Assembly (NCBI RefSeq): GCF_015024225.1
Contig: NZ_JACJGM010000031.1
Location: 1-64,000, forward strand
DNA from: Nocardioides lijunqiniae
GTDB taxonomy: Bacteria > Actinomycetota > Actinomycetes > Propionibacteriales > Nocardioidaceae
DNA length: 64,000 nucleotides
Direction: 5' to 3'
In this document: positions 16,007 through 24,254 of the stretch, in pieces
Layout of the letters: every line of letters starts with the position of its first letter
Position numbering within the stretch: position 1 is the first letter of the stretch
Program-made: the position numbers and the translations under genes
The notes under the pieces: generated by a model
Database searches by the model: none
What the model was told of the DNA's origin: nothing
What the model saw: only the letters and a program-made list of their open reading frames with translations

Positions 16007-16441
16007 TCAGGCCTCCAGGAGGCCTCGGGGCAGCTCGTCGAGGGGGAGCCGCGGGGGCGGGTCGTGCCGGGTGGGTCCACACGATCGAAAGGGCCCCTCC
16101 GCGCTCATCAGGGCCGTCATGGCGGGGTCGGCGTAGTCGCGCCACCAGTCCGCTGGGGAGGTGCCTTCGGTGGCGCGCAGGGCCTCGAAGGCCATCCAGA
16201 GGGTCTCAAGACGGGAGACCGCCTCGGGGTGCTCCCACCACTTGGCACACCACCGCACGGGGCCGGTGTTGGCGACCGGGCGGGCGTAGACGAAGACCAG
16301 GTAATCGCTCACGAAAACGTAGACGTTCGGGTAGAGCTGCCCGCTGGTGTCCAGCGGCTCTGCGTCGCCGCCCAGCAAGTCCTCCAGGCCCTCCTCCTGG
16401 CCCCGGGCGTCGTCATCGACGTCGAGATCTCCGGTGCTCAT
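16007..16441 (-). CDS. DUF4913-family conjugation-associated protein
   Basis: 144 residues. After an acidic N-terminus come the features of DUF4913: LYPNVYVFVSDYLVFVYARP, VRWCAKWWEHPEAVSRLETL, and WWRDYADPAMTALMS with a final FRSC. These proteins sit beside T4CP genes in actinobacterial plasmids and ICEs; their role is unknown. The ATG overlaps the T4CP stop (ATGA), so the two are translationally coupled. Confidence 0.75.
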   Translation of the reverse strand: MSTGDLDVDDDARGQEEGLEDLLGGDAEPLDTSGQLYPNVYVFVSDYLVFVYARPVANTGPVRWCAKWWEHPEAVSRLETLWMAFEALRATEGTSPADWWRDYADPAMTALMSAEGPFRSCGPTRHDPPPRLPLDELPRGLLEA

Positions 16442-18213
16442 CGCACGCTCCGGTCTGCCGCGCTCACGGCGAGGTTGGCGTTGATCGCGGCCGCGTGGGG
16501 GCCGGCGAACCAGGGCTGGGGCTTGATAAGGACCGCAGGAGCGCCGGAGGCGAACACCACGGCGCGGCCGTTGAGCTCGCGCAGGTCGGCGGGGGAGAGG
16601 ATCGGCTGCTCCTGCACCGAGTGGGTGCGCGAGGGGCCACCGCGGCCCCCGGAGGTCCGCGAGCGGGTCTGGTGCTCGTAGGTGCCCACGAGCTTGGAGA
16701 GCCGGCCCAGGAACCGGTCGTCGTCGACGCCGCCGCCGTAGACTCGGACGTTGGCGGCCGACCAGAGCTTCTCCATGCCCTTCTCGCCCCACACGACCTC
16801 ACCTTGGGCCCAGTTCTGCAGGATCGTCATCAGGACGATCCCGCGGGACCCGAAGTGGCTGTAGAGCGAGTCGAGGTCGCGGAACCGGCAGATGTTGGCG
16901 GCCTCGTCCAGGACGCCGACGAAGGGAACCGGGAGCCGGCCTCCGGGGGAGTCGGTGGCGCGCTCCTCGAGCGCGTCGATGACCGCCATGGTGAGGGCGG
17001 CCACGAGCGGGCCGGCCGAGCCCTGGCCCTCCTTGGAGAGCGGGTAGAGCGTGTCGGTCGAGCCGGCGAACTCCGCGGGGTGGAACTGCGGTGTCCAAGG
17101 GTCGGCGGGTGCGGTGATCCACTGGCAGTAGCGCTGGTTGCGCAGGAAGCCGAGCCGCGCCCGGGCGGTGCCGTAGACGCCGTCTCGCTGCTTGTCTGCG
17201 AGCAGCGACAGCGCGCGCAGCGACTGCTCCTGCTGGACGTAGCCGTGCTCCTCGAGCAGCCGCATCGGGTCGGGCCGCGTGGGGTCCGTGGCCCACTCGT
17301 AGACCGTCGTGATGGGCACTTCCCCGGCCGCGGCCGCGAGGAGCAGCAGCCCGATCAGGTTCTCGGCCTCGGGGTCGAAGTAGGCATCGGACTTCGAGCC
17401 CTCCGGCTTGGAGGCCATGGCCAGCTGCGCGGCCAGCTTCTCGGCCTTCGCGGGGTCCGCGAGGACCTTCCCGTACGGGTCGCGGGCCGCGCAGCCGAGC
17501 GTGCGGTCGTGGGGGGCGATGTAGGTCAGCGGGTTCCACCACCAGGTGGGCTCCGCGTCAGGCGATGATCTAGCGACTCCTTGCGGGTCGAAGACCCACA
17601 CCCGGCCGAAGGCCTCCCTCGATCGGCGGGTGGCTTCGACGAGGTCGCGCTTGTTGGAGGTCACCAGGAGAGCACCGGGGGCGCTCATGGCGGCCGGGAT
17701 CGCGTAGGCGGTGGTCTTCATCGTGCGGGGGCCGGCCAGGACCACGACCATGTACTCCCACCCGGAGTACAGGGCGGTCTTGAACCGCACGCTGGTGCCC
17801 AGCGGCAGGCCCGGGCGCTTCTCGTCGACGCCGAGCCGTTTGGCCGTGCGCGCAGCGCCGGCCTGGGTGAGCTCGCGAAGGTGTCGGCGGCTGGCCATGT
17901 GGCGGGCGGCGGGGTCTGCGTCGGTGCGCGGTCCGCCGCGGCCGGCGAAGAACAGCACTACCAGGAACGCCAGGACGCCGAGCGCCACGGCGCTCACCGT
18001 GGCGCCGGTGGTCCAGCTAGTGCGACCTGCGACCACGTCGGCGATGAGCCCGGCGGGGTTGGCCGCCGGCGCGTCAGGGGAGCCGGTGAGGGCGGCTGAT
18101 AGATGCAGGCTGACCCACAGACCCGCCACGGCGACGAACGCGAGTCCGCCGAGCGCAGCGACGGCAAGGACCTCGTCAGAGGGGCCGCCCGAGCGGTCAC
18201 TTCTTCGGGGCAT
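16438..18213 (-). CDS. Type IV coupling protein (TraG/VirD4 family)
   Basis: 591 residues, start MPRRSDRSGGPSDEVLAVAA with an AAGGGAAAG site. Two N-terminal membrane segments (about residues 14-36 and 72-90) are followed by the ATPase. The P-loop region reads VLAGPRTMKTTAYAIPA, with Met where the usual GPRSGKT has Gly. The Walker B region is FVGVLDEAANICRFRDLDSL. TraG-type parts include WWWNPLTYI and YPLSKEGQGSAGPL. It should link the relaxase-DNA complex to the T4SS and power transfer. It overlaps the hydrolase gene upstream by 17 bases and DUF4913 downstream by four. Confidence 0.85.
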   Translation of the reverse strand: MPRRSDRSGGPSDEVLAVAALGGLAFVAVAGLWVSLHLSAALTGSPDAPAANPAGLIADVVAGRTSWTTGATVSAVALGVLAFLVVLFFAGRGGPRTDADPAARHMASRRHLRELTQAGAARTAKRLGVDEKRPGLPLGTSVRFKTALYSGWEYMVVVLAGPRTMKTTAYAIPAAMSAPGALLVTSNKRDLVEATRRSREAFGRVWVFDPQGVARSSPDAEPTWWWNPLTYIAPHDRTLGCAARDPYGKVLADPAKAEKLAAQLAMASKPEGSKSDAYFDPEAENLIGLLLLAAAAGEVPITTVYEWATDPTRPDPMRLLEEHGYVQQEQSLRALSLLADKQRDGVYGTARARLGFLRNQRYCQWITAPADPWTPQFHPAEFAGSTDTLYPLSKEGQGSAGPLVAALTMAVIDALEERATDSPGGRLPVPFVGVLDEAANICRFRDLDSLYSHFGSRGIVLMTILQNWAQGEVVWGEKGMEKLWSAANVRVYGGGVDDDRFLGRLSKLVGTYEHQTRSRTSGGRGGPSRTHSVQEQPILSPADLRELNGRAVVFASGAPAVLIKPQPWFAGPHAAAINANLAVSAADRSVR

Positions 18214-20602
18214 GGTGCTTTCCCTTCTCTGGCTGCCGGCGAGGGGTTCGAGCGCCGGCGAGTGTGCGTGGGGCGGGGCGGTTGGCGGGTCGTGTGCGAC
18301 CCGCCGTGGTGCGGTCGCGACCAGGTGCGGCCGCTGCGGGAGTGCGGGGCGCCGGGGTGCCGGCAAGGACGGCGGTGGCGGTGACTAGGGGGTGATCGGA
18401 GATCCGGTTGTGCTTGACCGACCAGTCCTCGTGGTAGCTGTTGAAGGCCACCCCGGCACCCATCACCCAGTCGACACCGGGCTTGGGTGCGGTCCGACAC
18501 GGACGCACTGACCCGCCGGAGGCCGAGCGCAGCGGGGACTGCTGGACCGTGGGGCAGTAGTAGTCCTCGCGGTCGTTCATGTCCCCGGTCCAGATAACCG
18601 GCAGGCCAGTGGCGTGCAGACGGGTCGCGAGCGCGGCCTGCAGCTGGGTCGCGGTGCGGCGGTGGCGGGCGTTGTTGCCGTCGACGTCGGCGGGGTTGTG
18701 GAAGCTGCCAACCCACACCTGTTGTCCGGTCTGCAGGCTGCGGAGCAGCACGACCGGCATGGGCTTCTTGTGGCCGCCGAAGTAGGGGATACGGATCGTA
18801 AACTTTCGGACGTCGTCCCAGCGGTCGGTGCGCCACGCCACGGCGTTGTCGAGGCCGCTGCTGGGCTTGGGGAACACGCTCCAGATGCCGCGGCTGTAGG
18901 CGAGGAACCTCTCGGACTGGTAGGGCTGGAACTCCTGGAAGCCGACGATCTCCAGGCCAGCGGCGTTGAGCCGGGTCAGCGTGTCGCGGGTGCGGGTGTC
19001 GGCCTGGGGCCAGCCGGGCTTGTTGCCTCCGGGCTTGGTGTGACTGTGGCCCAGGGCGTTGAAGGTGGCCACCCGCACGCCAGGACCGGTGCCGCCGACG
19101 AACTGGCCGACGTTCTCGGCCAGCCACGTCGTGGGGTTGACGTTGTCCTCGCCGTAGATCGACCCGTTCTTGGTGTGGACCTCGAAGTGCAGGTGACACC
19201 CGGTGGAGTTGCCCAGGCTGCCCACGGTGCCGATCTGCTGCCCGGCCGCCACGACGTCGCCTTCGGCGACGGTGACGGACTCCATGTGGGCATACCAGGT
19301 GGTGAGCGCCCCGGGGCCGAGCGAGACCTTCGTCAGATGCGGGCCGGCCCAGAGCGAGGACTCGATCGAGATCGTGCCGCCGTGCGAGGCCACGACCGGT
19401 GTCCCGCAGGCCACCGAGAAGTCGGTGCCGGTGTGCCAGCTGCCCCACCGCGAACCGGTAGAGCGCCAGTTCTTGCGGTCGTACTTCGCACCGTCCTCGA
19501 CGGGGTAGACGACGGCGCCGCCAGCGACCGCGTCGACGCAGGCCTCGGGGTCGAAGACCGCCGGGCCGAGGTCCCCGATGCCGCCGGCGCCGGGCTTGAC
19601 GTTGATGTGGACGTGGTCCACGTGGTTCGCGGTCGGTGAGCCCCGATCACCCATGGGCCGCCAGCCCTCGGAGGCTCGGTCGGTGGACCAGATCTGCTGG
19701 TACCAGATGATGTAGTCGACGTTGAGGCTCACGGCGTTCTTGCGGGCGTAGGCGGCCAGCGCCTCGCCCTGGCGCTTCCCGGCGGCGTTGATCGGCACCA
19801 TGAAGTCGGCCGCCAGCCCCGAGGGGTGGCCGTGGGGGTCTCTCGCGGAGACCCGGTAGCCGCCCACGGTCTCGATCTTGAACATGGGCGCGAGCACGTT
19901 GACCAGGGCACGCAGCTGCGGCTTGACCGGCCCAAGGTCGAACGGGTCACCGCTCGCGGCCACCGGGGCCACGGTGGCCGGCGGCTGCGCCGGCGCCAGG
20001 GCGGCGTAGACCTTGGTGGCGTCGTCCCAGTACCGCTCGTAGTGATAGGGGTCGGCGTTGTTCTGGGTGCGGTGCGCCGCGATTGTCGGGGGCAGCTGCT
20101 CCCAGCCCTCGACCTTCATCAGCGCCTTAAAGAAGTTGAGCGACGAGATGCGCGGGTTCATCCGGTCCGCCAGCGAGCCCCACGCGCCGTTGGCGCGCTG
20201 CTGGAACAGGCCGCGGGAGTCGGGGCCGGCGCCGTCGCCGTAGTCCAGGACGCGTAGGCCGGACTCGCCCATGGCGGTCATCACGCCGATCATCTGGCCG
20301 CGTCGGGAGATCTTGACCTCGGCGCCGGCGTTGATGATCGCTGCGGCGTTGGTCAGCTGCTCACGCTTCCACGGGCCCACCGCGGCCGGCACCGGTCCGG
20401 TCACGCTGCCGGCGACGTCGACGACGTCGGAGCCGGGCAGGCAGTTGTCCGCGGCCATCTGTTCGGCCGTGCCGGCGATCAGCGCCACCAGGACGCCGAT
20501 CGCCATCACCAGCGCCACGGCGCCCGCGATGACGGCGATGAGCAGGGTCTGCGCCTGCGCCTCGCCGCTGTCATCGCGGGTCCGCCGCGCACTGTCGCTC
20601 AT
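18197..20602 (-). CDS. Four-module cell-wall hydrolase with DNase I-like (EEP) domain
   Basis: 801 residues. A membrane anchor lies at about residues 20-45. Residues 75-205 are lysozyme/SLT-like, with candidate catalytic Glu in MGESGL (E113). Residues 225-340 are an M15/VanY-like metallopeptidase (HPSGLAADF with H259 and D266; DHVHI with H330 and H332). Residues 370-500 are M23 LytM-like (WHTGTD with H390 and D394; H439; HLHFEV with H470 and H472). Residues 508-745 are an endonuclease/exonuclease/phosphatase fold with N515, E557 (GFQEF), H635-N636, D674-N676 (GDMN), D711 and D736-H737 (SDH) all present. The first three should open the wall for the T4SS, like VirB1. Why a phosphodiesterase is fused is unknown. 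The tail is Pro/Arg/Lys-rich. Confidence 0.85.
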   Translation of the reverse strand: MSDSARRTRDDSGEAQAQTLLIAVIAGAVALVMAIGVLVALIAGTAEQMAADNCLPGSDVVDVAGSVTGPVPAAVGPWKREQLTNAAAIINAGAEVKISRRGQMIGVMTAMGESGLRVLDYGDGAGPDSRGLFQQRANGAWGSLADRMNPRISSLNFFKALMKVEGWEQLPPTIAAHRTQNNADPYHYERYWDDATKVYAALAPAQPPATVAPVAASGDPFDLGPVKPQLRALVNVLAPMFKIETVGGYRVSARDPHGHPSGLAADFMVPINAAGKRQGEALAAYARKNAVSLNVDYIIWYQQIWSTDRASEGWRPMGDRGSPTANHVDHVHINVKPGAGGIGDLGPAVFDPEACVDAVAGGAVVYPVEDGAKYDRKNWRSTGSRWGSWHTGTDFSVACGTPVVASHGGTISIESSLWAGPHLTKVSLGPGALTTWYAHMESVTVAEGDVVAAGQQIGTVGSLGNSTGCHLHFEVHTKNGSIYGEDNVNPTTWLAENVGQFVGGTGPGVRVATFNALGHSHTKPGGNKPGWPQADTRTRDTLTRLNAAGLEIVGFQEFQPYQSERFLAYSRGIWSVFPKPSSGLDNAVAWRTDRWDDVRKFTIRIPYFGGHKKPMPVVLLRSLQTGQQVWVGSFHNPADVDGNNARHRRTATQLQAALATRLHATGLPVIWTGDMNDREDYYCPTVQQSPLRSASGGSVRPCRTAPKPGVDWVMGAGVAFNSYHEDWSVKHNRISDHPLVTATAVLAGTPAPRTPAAAAPGRDRTTAGRTRPANRPAPRTLAGARTPRRQPEKGKHHAPKK

Positions 20603-20608
20603 CGGGCT

Positions 20609-21148
20609 TCAGTCGGCCGTGACCGGGAAGTGGATACGCATCGCCTGCCACCCGCCGCCCGCCTCGGCCGAGACGCCGCTGCGGGTCAGCTCGACGGTGA
20701 AGCGCCCCGCGCTGGTGGGGACCGCGACCAGGGCCCGCATCGGGGTCTCCTCGAGCACGCGGCCGCCCTGGCGGACGGTCAACGGCGGAACCACCGCCGG
20801 GTCAGTGGCGGCGTAGGCCTGGCGCCCCGAGGCATCCAGCAACGGCTCCAGCTCGGCCCACCACTGCTCATAGGGCAGGTCCGGGCGCGCCCAGGTCCGC
20901 AGCACCACCACGGCTGCCCCCGCAGGCTCTGTGCCGGCGCCGGGCACCACGACACCGTGCTCGTGGTCGTGCTCGTCGGCCGGGACCCCGTCCATGGGCT
21001 CGCCTGCCTCCTCGTCGGTGGCCTGCGAGGCCGGGTCCGCGGGTGCCGGGTCGTCGTCGGCCGGGTTGCCGCATCCGGGCGCGGCCGAGACGCTGAGCGC
21101 CAGGGCGACCGCGGCGGCGGCCCTCCTGAGGGCCCGAGGGCTGCTCAT
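20609..21148 (-). CDS. Conjugation lipoprotein, possibly VirB8/TcpC-like
   Basis: 179 residues starting MSSPRALRRAAAAVALALSV, with the lipobox-like APGC at about residue 26. An acidic, His-containing linker follows (DEHDHEHG). The C-terminal domain (TWARPDLPYEQWWAELEPLL, YAATDPAVVPPL, RFTVELTRSGVS) has the layout of the NTF2-like domains of VirB8/TcpC-type proteins in Gram-positive T4SS; this assignment is inference. The ATG overlaps the stop of the ATPase gene upstream. Six bases separate its stop from the hydrolase start. Confidence 0.7.
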   Translation of the reverse strand: MSSPRALRRAAAAVALALSVSAAPGCGNPADDDPAPADPASQATDEEAGEPMDGVPADEHDHEHGVVVPGAGTEPAGAAVVVLRTWARPDLPYEQWWAELEPLLDASGRQAYAATDPAVVPPLTVRQGGRVLEETPMRALVAVPTSAGRFTVELTRSGVSAEAGGGWQAMRIHFPVTAD

Positions 21149-22734
21149 CCCCGGTCTCCGGACGTGACCCAACGGGCGTTGGTGTCGTGCAGCGCCAGCT
21201 CGGTCGGGGTGAGCTTGACCTGGGTCTGGATCCCGGCGCGCTCACCGATCTTGATCAGCACCTTCCCGGCGTCCGGCGGCGGCGCCGGCCGCTCGGAGCC
21301 GGTCACCGGGTCACGCAGCGTGCGGGCAACCCAGCCCGGCGGAGTGGACCACGACGCCACGGTGTTGATCTCGGTCTCCGAGAGGCGCTTGATCTCGGAA
21401 AGCGCTCGCAGGTCCGCCTTGGCCAGCGCCGCGGTGACCACGATCCCGGAGCGCTCGGCGAAGCCGCGCGCCTTCTGCACGTCCGCTGCGCTGGACATCG
21501 ACTCCATGTCCTTGAGCGAGTGGGTGACGAAGATGTTGCCCACGCCCTCTGCGCGGTTCAGGCGGGTGATGCCGTCGAGCCGGTCGACCAGGCCGGCGTC
21601 CTCCAGGCGCATCGGTCGCCACATCTCATCCATGACAGCCAGGAAGTGCCGCTGCGGTGCCTGCCCGGCGTCCGCGAGCGCGTTGGCCGCCTCGATCGAG
21701 GCGAACGCCTCAGACCAGGCCGCGAGCATGACCGCGGCCAGCATCGTCTCCGAGCGCTTCTCCACCACCGAGATGTCGATCGACACCGCCGGCGCGTCGA
21801 GGTGCAGACGCTCGGTCGACTGGCCCGAGAACGTGCGGCCCAGCGGTCCCTCGACGACGGCCTGCAGCGAGCGGCGCAGCCCCTTGGTCTCCTTCCGGTA
21901 CTCCTCGTGGGTCTCGGCCAGGACCATCCGGCGCAGCTCGCCGGTGGGGTTCTCCACCAGCGCGGCCAGGTCGGCGATGGTGGGGGAGTCCCTGCCGGTG
22001 CTGCGGTGCTTGTCGTGCAGGAGCCTGATCGCGCCGGCGAGCAGGGAGTGCTCGTAGTCGCGCAGCCGTGAGCGGCGTGCGATCTCGACCAGGGCGGCGA
22101 CCGCGATCGTGGATCGGTCGATTGCGATGTCGCGCAGCTCGGCGGCTCGCTGGCCACCGACGCGGTTGGCGGCCTCTGCCAGTGCGCCGAGGTCCAGGAG
22201 GTTGAGCCGCTGGTGCTCGCCGAAACGGAGGACCTGGCCACCCAGGGCGCGCACCACGTGGGAGTACTCGCCCTTGAGGTCGCCGGCCATCAGCGGCACG
22301 ACCCCGGCTGCGGCGCAGCCGAGGATCTGGCGGACAGCGAAGCTGCTCTTGCCGAAGCCCGTCAGCCCGAAGATGCTCATCGAGGGAGCCGAGATCAGGC
22401 CTGCCTTGAACCAGGAGAACGGGTCACAGCAGACCGTCGACCCGGTCTGAATGTCTTGGCCCACCGGCACGCCCACCACCGGGCGCGAGGAGCCCCCGGC
22501 GAACGGCCAGACGCCGCAGACCTGGACCGAGGTGCCCCGGAAGGTCGGCGGGGTCGGCAGGACCTGCCACGAGCCACCGCCCGGGCCGATGTACCCGCGA
22601 GGTCCCTGACGGTTGCCGCGCGGGCCACGGCGGCTCGCAGGTGCCGCGTTCGTGGCCTCGATCGGGGGAGCCGGCGTGCCGGTGGCTGCGGCGTGCGCCG
22701 CGGCTCTGCGCAGCGCGTCCGCGGTGGTGCTCAC
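21145..22734 (-). CDS. Conjugation ATPase (VirB4/TraC-type motor)
   Basis: 529 residues from a GTG overlapping the stop of the SCO6880-like gene (GTGA). After a Pro/Ala-rich N-terminus, Walker A is FGLTGFGKSSF at about residues 122-132. A DLKGEYSHVVRALGGQVLRF stretch follows, and Walker B is FLAVMDEMWRPM. It also has an FVTHSLKDM motif, as in VirB4 C-terminal domains. It should provide energy for T4SS assembly or transport at the membrane. The N-terminal VirB4 portion seems to be encoded separately by the gene just upstream. Confidence 0.8.
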   Translation of the reverse strand: MSTTADALRRAAAHAAATGTPAPPIEATNAAPASRRGPRGNRQGPRGYIGPGGGSWQVLPTPPTFRGTSVQVCGVWPFAGGSSRPVVGVPVGQDIQTGSTVCCDPFSWFKAGLISAPSMSIFGLTGFGKSSFAVRQILGCAAAGVVPLMAGDLKGEYSHVVRALGGQVLRFGEHQRLNLLDLGALAEAANRVGGQRAAELRDIAIDRSTIAVAALVEIARRSRLRDYEHSLLAGAIRLLHDKHRSTGRDSPTIADLAALVENPTGELRRMVLAETHEEYRKETKGLRRSLQAVVEGPLGRTFSGQSTERLHLDAPAVSIDISVVEKRSETMLAAVMLAAWSEAFASIEAANALADAGQAPQRHFLAVMDEMWRPMRLEDAGLVDRLDGITRLNRAEGVGNIFVTHSLKDMESMSSAADVQKARGFAERSGIVVTAALAKADLRALSEIKRLSETEINTVASWSTPPGWVARTLRDPVTGSERPAPPPDAGKVLIKIGERAGIQTQVKLTPTELALHDTNARWVTSGDRG

Positions 22735-24254
22735 ATGACCTCCCGCACTCGGTCCGGGATCACGGTGTGCTCCCACGGCACGAAGCCGGCGGGGAGCGTC
22801 GTGGCGAATCCGGCGGCCTGCGAGCCGTAGCAGCGGCGCAGACGCAGCGGCACGGTGCCCGCACGGGCGGCCAGCGTCGAGGCGGCCTGGTCGAGACCGT
22901 CGGGGGAGGTCACCGTGACGGTGACCAGGAGCGAGAACTGCACCATCACCGCGCCCGCGGCCACCTCCTCACGGGACTGCTCGGTGGCTCGGACCCGCAT
23001 CTTCTGCAGCGCTGTGGTGCGCTTCTTGCCCTGGCTGGACATGAACATCGAGGCGTTGGCGTCGCTCTCGGAGGCCTTCACCGAGGCCTCCGGGCTCTTG
23101 GGTCGGAACACGAGCGCGACCCGTTTGCGGGCGAAGTCGCTGTGCGGCATCAGCAGCGCGGCCGCGGAGAGCTCGGTGATCGCGGCACGCGGAGCCCCGA
23201 ACATTTCCCACGTGACCGAGACCCCCGAGTCGTGGACGAATCGGTCCCAGAAGTCCTGGTAGGCCACCGGTCCCGCATCCGACCAGTCGATGGCCAGGTC
23301 GGGGTGATCCGGGGAGTGGATCGCGGCCTGCTCGAGGAACGGCGCGGCCGCGGGGTCGAAGGCGACCCGCACAATGGCCGGCAGCTCGGCCTTGGTGAGC
23401 ATCGTGACCGCGCCACCTCCCGCGGAGCCCAGGCGGCCCATTAGCCCGGGTACTCGCCGCGACAGCTCGGAGAGGATGCGGTCCTCGTTGCCCTTGCGGT
23501 CCAGGTCCCTGGCGCGGAACGTCAGCTCGACGTAGGTCACGTTCTCGCTCGAGGACGCGGGGTAGGCAGCCACGCACTCGTCCATGACCTGCGCGGCCAG
23601 GGCCGGGGCGTTGGGGGAGCGGCGTGCCGCTTCGGCGGCCGCCAGGCGCCCGCCCGGGTCTGGGGCGGTGTCGATGATCGCCTTGCCGCCGATCAGGCCG
23701 GGTTCCTGCCCGGCTGCGGTGAGCACGCGCGACCAGCCGGCCACCCACGCGTCCAGTTGCTCCTGGTCCTGCATCCATGGGCCGTCAGCGACGCATTTGG
23801 CCACGATCGTGTACATGCCCCCGCGCGAGGGGTTCTTGATGACGACGAAGGGTGCGCCGAAGGCGTCGGTCTTCTCGAGTAGGGAGGTCCGCCCGAGTAG
23901 GCCGGGCAGACGGATTGCTGGGTTGCTGTTCCTGGTGAACACGCCACTCCTGAACTGGTGCTCTCGGGCTCGGCGCGCGCGCCGGTAGCCGTATCGACGG
24001 ACGGTCTTGGTTCCAAGGGGGGTGCCGGTCGCGAGGAATGCCACCGCGACCACGGCGCCGACGACAACGGCGCCGATCGGCCCGGCGATGAGCATCGCCA
24101 TCATGATCACGACCAGACCCCCGATCAGGACCGCGGTGCCGACCAGGCCGGCGCCTGCAATACCGACGCCCTTCTGCTCGACCCAGTTGCCGTAGGTGCG
24201 CGTAGGCGTCCCCTCGGTCCTCTGCCAGGACCTCGTGCTCGTAGTCGTGCTCAT
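22731..24254 (-). CDS. SCO6880-family conjugation protein (PrgI/VirB3-like plus VirB4 N-domain-like)
   Basis: 507 residues. Two membrane helices at about residues 28-75 (GAGLVGTAVLIGGLVVIMMA, VVVGAVVAVAFLATGTPLG) give the PrgI/VirB3 layout. A long soluble part without Walker motifs follows (RLPGLLGRTSLLEKTDAFGA, MYTIVAKCVADGPWMQDQEQ, SFRARDL-like segments), typical of SCO6880 proteins that precede a separate ATPase. It is expected to sit at the inner-membrane base of the T4SS. It overlaps its neighbours by four bases on each side. Confidence 0.8.
   Translation of the reverse strand: MSTTTSTRSWQRTEGTPTRTYGNWVEQKGVGIAGAGLVGTAVLIGGLVVIMMAMLIAGPIGAVVVGAVVAVAFLATGTPLGTKTVRRYGYRRARRAREHQFRSGVFTRNSNPAIRLPGLLGRTSLLEKTDAFGAPFVVIKNPSRGGMYTIVAKCVADGPWMQDQEQLDAWVAGWSRVLTAAGQEPGLIGGKAIIDTAPDPGGRLAAAEAARRSPNAPALAAQVMDECVAAYPASSSENVTYVELTFRARDLDRKGNEDRILSELSRRVPGLMGRLGSAGGGAVTMLTKAELPAIVRVAFDPAAAPFLEQAAIHSPDHPDLAIDWSDAGPVAYQDFWDRFVHDSGVSVTWEMFGAPRAAITELSAAALLMPHSDFARKRVALVFRPKSPEASVKASESDANASMFMSSQGKKRTTALQKMRVRATEQSREEVAAGAVMVQFSLLVTVTVTSPDGLDQAASTLAARAGTVPLRLRRCYGSQAAGFATTLPAGFVPWEHTVIPDRVREVM

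Noticed and set aside
15793..17568. 591-codon plus-strand frame opposite DUF4913 and T4CP
   Set aside because: Composition is Arg/Gly/Val-rich without motifs; the minus strand encodes recognisable proteins.
18614..19639. 341-codon plus-strand frame opposite the wall hydrolase
   Set aside because: Shadow of a gene with all catalytic motifs on the minus strand.
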